NCBI RefSeq assembly: GCF_001866665.1
Contig: NZ_MLYO01000024.1
Location: 186,001 to 250,000 of the forward strand
Direction of reading: 5' to 3'
Length of the DNA stretch: 64,000 nt
Source of the DNA: Streptomyces monashensis
GTDB taxonomy: Bacteria > Actinomycetota > Actinomycetes > Streptomycetales > Streptomycetaceae
The notes beneath the pieces are model-generated. The model worked only from the letters and a program-made list of their open reading frames with translations, was not told where the DNA came from and searched no databases. Shown here piece by piece: positions 58,113 through 64,000 of this stretch (within the stretch, counting starts at the first letter, position 1; every line of letters begins with the position of its first letter). Both the position numbers and the translations under genes were made by a program.

Positions 58113-58343
58113 ATGAGCGCAAGCGTGAGCCTGGCAGTGACGCACCTCGTCCCCCTCGCCAAGGAGGTGGACGAGAACAAGGTCACCCCCGGTGTCCTCG
58201 GCTTCATCGTCTTCGCGGTGATGGCCCTGGCCGTGTGGGGCCTGATGAAGTCGATGAGCAAGCACATGGGCAAGGTCGACTTCAAGGAGGCCTCGGACAC
58301 GAAGGCCGAGCAGAAGGCCGACTCCGCGGCACAGCGGGGCTGA
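58113..58343 (+). CDS. Small membrane protein downstream of mca
   Basis: A 76-residue protein. The external or periplasmic N-terminus (about 1-27) precedes one membrane helix (GVLGFIVFAVMALAVWGLM, about 28-46) and a charged tail (KSMSKHMGKVDFKEASDTKA). The ATG at 58113 follows the mca stop by one base; an ATG at 58104 overlapping mca is the alternative. It is probably translated with mca. The function is unknown. Confidence 0.75.
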   Translation: MSASVSLAVTHLVPLAKEVDENKVTPGVLGFIVFAVMALAVWGLMKSMSKHMGKVDFKEASDTKAEQKADSAAQRG

Positions 58344-58352
58344 CCCGGGGCG

Positions 58353-61300
58353 TCAGCGCCCGGCCGCAACCGCCACTCCCATCACCTCCCGGGCGTGGCG
58401 GTCCGGCGTCATGCGCAGACGCCAGGCCTGCCAGCCCGCCTCCAGGCTGACGCCCCGCTCCAGCAGCACGGCGTACGCCGCGAGGCCCTCGGTCAGCTTC
58501 TCGTCCCGCAGGGGGTGCGCGGCGCGGGCCAGCTGGGCCAGTTCCTCCTGGGCGACGGCCGTGCCCACCTCGATGCCGCCCGGTGCCGCGTACGGCAGCA
58601 GGGTGCAGCGCAGGAAGCGGGCCCAGTCCTCGCCGCGCAGGTCGCCGTAGGAGGCGAACAGGTCCCGTGCCTCCTCGCACAGGGCCAGCGCCGGCTGCGT
58701 GCGCGCGTTGCCCGCGTCGACCACGGCCAGTTCCAGGCAGGTCCACGCCTCGCCGTGGGCGACGCCGATGCGCTGGAAGTCGGCGCGGGCGTCCACGAGG
58801 AGCTGGCGGGCGAAGCCGGAGTTGCGCAGCGAACCGGTCTGCGCGGCCCGCTGGTCCCGGGTGGCCCGGGCCGAGTGGTGCCGGGCGCAGGCCAGGCCGT
58901 AGACGTCCCGCATGCGGGAGAACATGGTGCGGGACCGCTCCAGGTCGCGCACCGCCTGGTCCAGGTCGCCGGACTCCTCCAGCGCCTGGCCCAGGTAGTA
59001 CAGGGTCCAGGCCTCGCCGCGCGCGTCCTCGTTCTCCCGGTGCCGGGCGCCCGCCTGGCGCAGGCCCTCGACGGCCGGCGCGGCGTCGCCGTCCACCAGG
59101 CGGGCCCGGGCCAGCTGGGTCAGCGCCCAGGCCTCGCCGCGCGCGTCGCGCGTCTGTCCGTAGCGCTCCAGAGCGGTGCGCAGCTCGGTCTCCGCGCGCG
59201 GTACGTCCCCCATCCGCAGGGCGAGCTGGCCGAGCTGGAAGTGGGCCCAGGCCTCGCCGTGCACCGAGCCGCCCTCGCGGTGCAGGACAAGGGAGCGGGT
59301 GAGCAGCTCCAGCGCCTCCGACAGCCGGGCCCGGTCACGCTGGACGGCCGCGAGGGCGTGCATCGTCCAGGCCCGGTCGGTCGCCAGCTCCGGCGCCGCC
59401 TGCAGGTCCAGCGCCTCCTGGAGCTTCGCGGCGGCCTCGGTGAGGTTGCCCTGGTGGTGCAGGGTGATGCCGAGCGAGCACAGGGCGCGGGCCGCGCCGG
59501 CGTCGTGATGCGCCTCCCGGTACAGGTCGACCACCGAGGTGAGGGTGGTGCGCGCCTTGTCGAGCTCGCCCAGCTGCCGGGCCGCGATGCCGGTGCGCCA
59601 CTGCACCGAGCGCATCAGCAGCCCCTCGTCCACGGCCTGCGCCAGCTCGCTGATCTCACCGAGCCGGTACAGGTCGCCGCGCAGCAGGCAGTAGTCGCAC
59701 AGCGCGCCCAGCAGGTTCAGCACCGCGGCCTGGTTCACGCCCTCCGCCTGACGCAGCGTCGCCGTGATGAAGCTGGACTCGTCGTCCAGCCAGCGCAGCG
59801 CGTCGTCGAGCGAGGTGAAGCCGTGCGGGCCGAACTGGTGCGAGCGCGTCGACATGTTCCCGTCGACCAGGCGCAGCACCGAGTCGGCCAGCTCCGCGTA
59901 GTTCACGATCAGCCGTTCCTGCGCCGCCGTGCGCTCGGCCGGGTCCTCCTCGTCCAGCAGCCGGGCCTGCGCGAAGACGCGTACCACGTCGTGCAGCCGG
60001 TAGCGGTCGCCGCGCACGTGGTCGAGAAGTCCGGCCCGGGCGAGGGCGGTGAGCCGGCGGGTGGCCTCGGCCTCGTCCGTGGCGAGCAGCGCGGCGGCCG
60101 CCGCGGCGCCGAGCGAGGCACGCCCCGCGAGCGCGAGCCGGCGAAGCAGCCGGCGCTCGGGATCCGGCTGGTCGGTGTAGCGCAGCCACAGGGCACGCTC
60201 CGCCGGCTCCACCGGGCCGTACGCGCTCAGGTCCGCCGCCAGTTGCCGGGGCGAGCGCGGGCCGAGCGCGGAGCCCGCGACGCGCAGCGCCAGCGGCAGA
60301 CCGCCGGTCAGCTCCCGGATCCGGTCGGCGGAATCGGCGTCGTACGGTCCCGACGCGTCCTCGGCGGCGGCGTTCAGCAGCTCCTCGGCGCCCGCCGCGT
60401 CCAGCGCCTCGACCGGCAGGTGGTGCACCCAGGCCGGCAGGTCAGCGGGCAGGTCGAGGTCCGTGCGCGCGGTGACCAGGACCAGGCTGTCGGAGCGCTC
60501 CGGCACCAGGGCCCGGACCTGCTCCGGATCGCGGGCGTCGTCCAGCACGATCGTCACCGGCAGGCCGGTCAGGTGCTGGTGGTACAGCTCGGCGAGCCGT
60601 TTGAGCTGCTGGTCGGGGGACGAGCGCTCCCGGAACAGCAGCTGTTCGCGGGGTGCGCCGAGCCGGTTGAGCAGGTGCAGCAGGGCGTCGCGGGTGGGCA
60701 GCGGCGCCTGCTCCTGGCCGCCGCCGCGCAGGTCCACGACCACGGCGCCGCGGAAGTGGTCCCGCAGATCGTGCGCCGCGCGCACCGCGAGCGTGGTCCG
60801 GCCGGAGCCGGGCTCGCCGTGCAGGACGACCACCGTCGGCCGGGTCTCGGTGGCCGCGCGGGCCGCCTGCGCCCACTGGCGGATCCGCCCCAGCTCCGTC
60901 CTGCGGCCCGCGAACCGACCGTCCGGCTCGGGGAGTTGGCCGAACGACTGCTCCAGCACGCTGCGCCTGCGGGCCGCCGCGCTCTTGTCCGCGCCGCGCA
61001 GGGTGGGACTCGTGGTCTTCTTCGGGCCCGTGGAGGCGCTGAGCATCCGCTGCTGGTCGAGGAACGGGCGGATGCCCCGCACCTCCAGCGCGGTCAGCCA
61101 CTGCAGGCGCAACTGCTCCGGCCCGCCGGGCTGCCCCGTCGCTCCGGCGTGGTGGTGGGCGGCCGGCAGATGGGAGCCTGCCACTTTCGCCACGGAGGCG
61201 GCGGCACCGGCGACGCCCGCGGTGACGCCCGCGCCGACGGCCGTGCCGGTGCCCGTGCCGAGGGACAGGTCGGCCACCGCCGCGGCGACCGCTGCAACGG

Positions 61301-61556
61301 CCGCCACCAGTAAGGCGGTTCCGGCGCCCTCGCGGCCGTAGCGCTGGGCGAAGGTCAGCCGTCCGGCCTCGGCCTCGTCGAGCGCGTGGGTGTACGCCTC
61401 GTACTCCTCACCGGCCGCCCCCGCCATCGCCTCCAGCCCACCGCGCGCCCGCGACAGCAGCACCTGCCCGTCGATCCGTCCGCCCGAGCGCCGTACCTCC
61501 TCCTCCACGGCCCGCACCAGCAGCCGTTCGGCCTCCGCCCGATGGTTCTCCCGCAT
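58353..61556 (-). CDS. Membrane-associated NB-ARC/TPR (STAND) protein
   Basis: A 1067-residue protein. The N-terminal helical region (about 1-75) and a hydrophobic Ala/Gly segment (about 78-125, perhaps two membrane helices) precede an NB-ARC ATPase (about 210-500). That shows the P-loop HGEPGSGRTT near residue 245, VTIVLDDARD and GGLPLALRVAGS. TPR repeats of about 40 residues (about 600-1000, ALCSLGITLHHQGNLTEAAA, RGEAWALTQLARARLVDGDA) follow. STAND proteins oligomerise on ligand binding; relatives include AfsR-like regulators and anti-phage sensors, but no DNA-binding or effector domain is recognised here. ATG at 61556. Confidence 0.85.
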   Translation of the reverse strand: MRENHRAEAERLLVRAVEEEVRRSGGRIDGQVLLSRARGGLEAMAGAAGEEYEAYTHALDEAEAGRLTFAQRYGREGAGTALLVAAVAAVAAAVADLSLGTGTGTAVGAGVTAGVAGAAASVAKVAGSHLPAAHHHAGATGQPGGPEQLRLQWLTALEVRGIRPFLDQQRMLSASTGPKKTTSPTLRGADKSAAARRRSVLEQSFGQLPEPDGRFAGRRTELGRIRQWAQAARAATETRPTVVVLHGEPGSGRTTLAVRAAHDLRDHFRGAVVVDLRGGGQEQAPLPTRDALLHLLNRLGAPREQLLFRERSSPDQQLKRLAELYHQHLTGLPVTIVLDDARDPEQVRALVPERSDSLVLVTARTDLDLPADLPAWVHHLPVEALDAAGAEELLNAAAEDASGPYDADSADRIRELTGGLPLALRVAGSALGPRSPRQLAADLSAYGPVEPAERALWLRYTDQPDPERRLLRRLALAGRASLGAAAAAALLATDEAEATRRLTALARAGLLDHVRGDRYRLHDVVRVFAQARLLDEEDPAERTAAQERLIVNYAELADSVLRLVDGNMSTRSHQFGPHGFTSLDDALRWLDDESSFITATLRQAEGVNQAAVLNLLGALCDYCLLRGDLYRLGEISELAQAVDEGLLMRSVQWRTGIAARQLGELDKARTTLTSVVDLYREAHHDAGAARALCSLGITLHHQGNLTEAAAKLQEALDLQAAPELATDRAWTMHALAAVQRDRARLSEALELLTRSLVLHREGGSVHGEAWAHFQLGQLALRMGDVPRAETELRTALERYGQTRDARGEAWALTQLARARLVDGDAAPAVEGLRQAGARHRENEDARGEAWTLYYLGQALEESGDLDQAVRDLERSRTMFSRMRDVYGLACARHHSARATRDQRAAQTGSLRNSGFARQLLVDARADFQRIGVAHGEAWTCLELAVVDAGNARTQPALALCEEARDLFASYGDLRGEDWARFLRCTLLPYAAPGGIEVGTAVAQEELAQLARAAHPLRDEKLTEGLAAYAVLLERGVSLEAGWQAWRLRMTPDRHAREVMGVAVAAGR

Positions 61557-61763
61557 GTCCTGTCCCCTCCGGCGGCAATGTCCTTGCCCACGAGTGTCCT
61601 TCGGGCGGGACGAGATGGCGAGGGTGCGACGATCACCTCAGGGGTGAGGATTTCGTGCCAGTTCTCGTGCCGGTCGAGTTCGGCTCCGCCCGCTGCCGGC
61701 CACCGGCGCGCCCGGTGGTGACGCGTCTGCACGCCCTCCCCGGGCCCGTGGGAGAGTGGAACG

Positions 61764-61925
61764 GTGAACCGACTGGCGCATGAGACCTCCCCGTATCTCC
61801 TCCAGCACGCCGACAACCCCGTCGACTGGTGGCCCTGGTCGGCCGAGGCCTTCGACGAGGCCCGCAAGACGAACAAGCCCGTGCTGCTGAGCGTCGGATA
61901 CAGCAGCTGTCACTGGTGCCAGTGA
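61764..61925 (+). pseudogene. 5' fragment of a DUF255 (thioredoxin-domain) gene
   Basis: GTG at 61764 opens MNRLAHETSPYLLQHADNPV then DWWPWSAEAF and VLLSVGYSSCHWCQ followed by a stop. This is the start of the DUF255/YyaL-like thioredoxin-domain proteins, which are about 600-700 residues long and continue CHWCHVMAHESF. Similarity ends exactly at CHWC, after which unrelated DNA begins. The gene was cut by an insertion at about 61920. It is divergent from the NB-ARC/TPR gene. Confidence 0.85.
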
Positions 61926-62447
61926 ACTCGCAAACCGAGTAGTCCGCGGCCCTCGCGTCTGTCTGAGGCGCGGGGCGACACACTCAGGAGGTGGTGGCTA
62001 CCTGGAGGTGGAAATACTGAGCCCGAGCGGACCGCAAGTTGACGGATGTGGCAAGGCATCCGACACCAGCCACATCAAGGGGCGGAGCTGTTGCTGGCCG
62101 CAGGTGACGTCGACCGTGCCCTTTCCCGGAGGTCCAAGGGTCGGGCCAGGCCGCGGCCTGGGGAAAGCTGATCGGTCGGCTGCCCTTCCCGGCGCTCAGG
62201 CCGACAGCCGCGCGGAGCACCTCTGCCGCACAGGGGGAGGATTGTTGTGTGGAGGCTGACGGTCTCGCCAGATAGCTGGAACTTCGAGGCAGACGTCGGG
62301 CATCTCCGCAGATGGAAGAGCGAAACTCGGGTGCCGGCTTCCACCGTCTGAGAGTATTGCCGCGGCTAAGCTGGCGCGCCGCTGGAGTGGTGTTCGCTGA
62401 GATCGGCACGGCCTCGCCAGACATGGTTTCACCGAACGGGAGCCCAG
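61926..62447. other. Junction and leader region of the inserted DNA
   Basis: About 520 bases between the cut DUF255 gene and the AAA ATPase gene. A short inverted repeat CTCG-CAAAC-CGAG starts two bases after the truncated gene's stop (61927-61939). The minus-strand frame at 61984-62469 is Ser/Arg-rich and not convincing. No integrase or transposase is seen. Confidence 0.4.
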
Positions 62448-63710
62448 GTGTCGTTGGAACGGTTCTCACTGGAGAACTATCGCTGCTTCAGGGAGAGACA
62501 GGAGGTGGAGCTTGGAAAGATCACCGTGGTGCTGGGCCGGAACAATTCCGGCAAGAGTGCGGTCGTGCGAGCGCTCCCGCTCCTTTCCCTCGGTATCCGC
62601 GGCGACTCCCCGTACCCTCTGGACCTGGACCTGATCCAGGGCTTCACTCCTTCGTTCGCCGATCTGATCCACGGCTCGTCACCCCATGGGCACATTCGCC
62701 TGGGAGCGTCGATCGGGCACGAGGACGGCGAGACCGTCAGCGCCACCGCAGAGGTCCAGAACATCGCCAACCAGGGAATGCAGCTGGTCTCCTCGGTGCA
62801 GATCTCCTCCGGGACGGAGGTCGCGAACCTCTCCTGGATCCCCGGCATCGACGCCTACTCCTCGGAGAAGCGCGCGTATCTTGTCGACGGCCAGGAGGCC
62901 AAAGTCGGATTTCGCGGGCTGCTGCCCGATCCGGCCGACTGGCCGGACTCCGTCGGCGGTGTCAGCGGCGTCACTGGGCTCATTCGGGAAGGCCTCGACG
63001 AGATCCGGTATCTGGGTCCGTTCAGGAAGAGCCCGGAGCGCTTCTTCCGGTCTCCGGCCAGAACCCTGGGCAGCGTCGGCTATCGGGGCGAGAGGGCGCT
63101 CGGCATGCTCGCCGCGGACGAGGTGTATGGGCGCGGTCTGATCGGCCGTGAGGTGAACACCCTGCTGGAAAGCATCCTGCCCGGGTGGCGCCTCGAAGTC
63201 ACCGATGTCGGCTCCGGGATGTACATCCCCAAGCTGCGTTCCCTGCGCGACCCCGATCTCGTCGTCCACATCGACGACGTCGGCACCGGTGTGGTCCAGT
63301 TCCTGCCGATAGTGATCCAGCGGGCCGCGGACCGCGTGGAACCGCCCGCCGGGCCGGTGATCGAGATCGTGGAGGAGCCCGAACTCCATCTCCACCCTTC
63401 GGCGCATGCCGCGATCGCCGATCTCTACGTCGACGCCGTGCAGGAGTCGCAGGTGCGCTTCCTGGTGGAGACGCACAGCGAGAACTTCCTCCTCAGGCTG
63501 CGCCGGCGGGTCGCGGAGCGGAAACTGGCGCCGGAGGACGTGAAGATCTACTTCGTCGAGCAGGCCGAGGGGGCCGCCACCCTGCGGAAGATCGAGGTGG
63601 ACGCCCTCGGCAACCTCGACTACTGGCCGCGGGGGGTCTTCGCGGAGGACTTCGAGGAGGTGCGCGCCCTCGCGGATGCGCAGGCGAATCGGATCGACGA
63701 TGCGCGTTGA
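62448..63710 (+). CDS. AAA ATPase, DUF3696/AAA_15 type
   Basis: A 420-residue SMC/ABC-like ATPase. The N-terminal strand-turn-strand FSLENYRCF leads to Walker A GRNNSGKS (30-37). The signature-like DDVGTGVVQFLPIV (about 276-289) precedes Walker B IEIVEEPELHLHP (about 303-315). The H-loop is VETHSENFLLRLRRRV, and the DUF3696 ending follows (EDVKIYFVEQ, GNLDYWPRG). No TOPRIM nuclease is attached. Such ATPases pair with small effector genes in anti-phage systems. The GTG at 62448 has GGGAG 4 bases upstream. The next gene overlaps its 3' end by 11 bases. Confidence 0.85.
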   Translation: MSLERFSLENYRCFRERQEVELGKITVVLGRNNSGKSAVVRALPLLSLGIRGDSPYPLDLDLIQGFTPSFADLIHGSSPHGHIRLGASIGHEDGETVSATAEVQNIANQGMQLVSSVQISSGTEVANLSWIPGIDAYSSEKRAYLVDGQEAKVGFRGLLPDPADWPDSVGGVSGVTGLIREGLDEIRYLGPFRKSPERFFRSPARTLGSVGYRGERALGMLAADEVYGRGLIGREVNTLLESILPGWRLEVTDVGSGMYIPKLRSLRDPDLVVHIDDVGTGVVQFLPIVIQRAADRVEPPAGPVIEIVEEPELHLHPSAHAAIADLYVDAVQESQVRFLVETHSENFLLRLRRRVAERKLAPEDVKIYFVEQAEGAATLRKIEVDALGNLDYWPRGVFAEDFEEVRALADAQANRIDDAR

Positions 63711-64000
63711 GATTCCCGTCGACCTGCTGAAGGACCGTCAGGGCGACGAGAACGCAGAGCTCATATTGAAGCTGATCGCGTTCTTCAGGGAGGCGCGGCA
63801 CGAGTGGGCGATCTCCCCGCGTGATGTGGATGCCGTCCATACGTTCCTGGAGCGTCACCTCCCGGTCCTGGCGCAGAGCTACCTGCTGCTCGCGCAGAAG
63901 GCGAGCATGGCGCAGGCCTGGAGGCCGCAAGGGGGGACCACAGGCGTGGTCAGGGTGGCCGACGAGACGCTCGCGGCGGACATCCGCGACCTGGAACGGC
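63700..64000 (+). CDS. Partner of the AAA ATPase, N-terminal part
   Basis: The first 100 residues of a gene cut by the right edge. It opens MRVEIPVDLLKDRQGDENAE and continues helical (LILKLIAFFREARHEWAISP, DVDAVHTFLERHLPVLAQSY). I recognise no domain in this part. The ATG at 63700 lies inside the end of the ATPase gene, so translation is coupled. This indicates that the two proteins work together, probably as ATPase sensor and effector. Confidence 0.7.
   Translation, partial: MRVEIPVDLLKDRQGDENAELILKLIAFFREARHEWAISPRDVDAVHTFLERHLPVLAQSYLLLAQKASMAQAWRPQGGTTGVVRVADETLAADIRDLER

Noticed and set aside
58395..61313. 972-residue plus-strand frame opposite the NB-ARC/TPR gene
   Set aside because: Low-complexity Gly/Arg/Gln/Leu composition, no motif; the minus strand has NB-ARC and TPR motifs throughout.
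61984..62469. 161-residue minus-strand frame before the AAA ATPase gene
   Set aside because: Ser/Arg/Pro-rich, no ribosome-binding site, overlaps the ATPase start; no domain seen.
1..64000. tRNA or rRNA genes, integrase or IS element
   Set aside because: I saw no tRNA cloverleaf or CCA-ended gene next to the islands, no rRNA stretch, and no protein with integrase or transposase motifs. I could not run a covariance-model search, which would be decisive.

Overview
The window is chromosomal DNA of a Streptomyces species. The DNA is very G+C-rich, GTG and TTG starts are common, and many genes look leaderless (a TANNNT -10 hexamer 6-8 bases before the start codon). Marker genes include Mca (mycothiol), MmpB, the acyl-CoA carboxylase epsilon subunit, a DmdR/IdeR-type iron box, a bacterial adenylate cyclase, and WXG100 and mycosin-type proteins. 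From memory, unchecked, the core gene order resembles the SCO4914-SCO497x region of S. coelicolor.

1-13 kb: nucleoside salvage and acyl-CoA carboxylation. It holds deoC (cut by the left edge), a PH-domain membrane protein, phosphohexomutase, purine nucleoside phosphorylase, a gamma-glutamylcyclotransferase-fold protein, an LpdA-type flavoprotein, a DeoR regulator, accA2, and an apparent operon pccB-pccE-mmpB-maf. The same 12-bp palindrome lies just upstream of both deoC and the phosphorylase gene, so they probably share a repressor.

13-37 kb: birA, adenylate cyclase, enoyl-CoA hydratase, a GGDEF protein, hutH, a small LAXTG sortase substrate, an L,D-transpeptidase lipoprotein, an FtsX/MacB-type ABC pair, a large secreted subtilase, a divergent XRE regulator/alcohol dehydrogenase pair, an iron-siderophore uptake operon with a perfect iron box but no ATPase gene, a secreted alpha/beta hydrolase and a PAS-GAF-SpoIIE-kinase protein.

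37.4-47.5 kb: a low-density accessory island next to the 3' end of msrA. It holds the 3' half of a mycosin gene, a WXG-like operon with a possible frameshift, a LysR remnant, a small secreted protein, a frameshifted DUF4291 gene with extra DUF4291 scraps on both strands, an HNH nuclease with an unrecognised helical C-terminus, and a complete WXG100 partner/nuclease toxin/SUKH immunity module. Three copies of the msrA 3' end separate the cargo blocks, which suggests stepwise accretion.

47.5-61.6 kb: core genes again. They are msrA, a TPR-like membrane protein, metB-type enzyme, a sigma-like protein with a small membrane partner, a MarR regulator, ilvA, a DrrAB-type ABC exporter with a clear promoter/operator, greA, a DUF4307 protein, mca and a large NB-ARC/TPR protein.

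61.7-64 kb: a DUF255 (thioredoxin-domain) gene breaks off inside its CHWC motif. A DUF3696-type AAA ATPase and an overlapping partner gene follow, and the partner runs off the right edge. This looks like a recent insertion and is a candidate defence pair.
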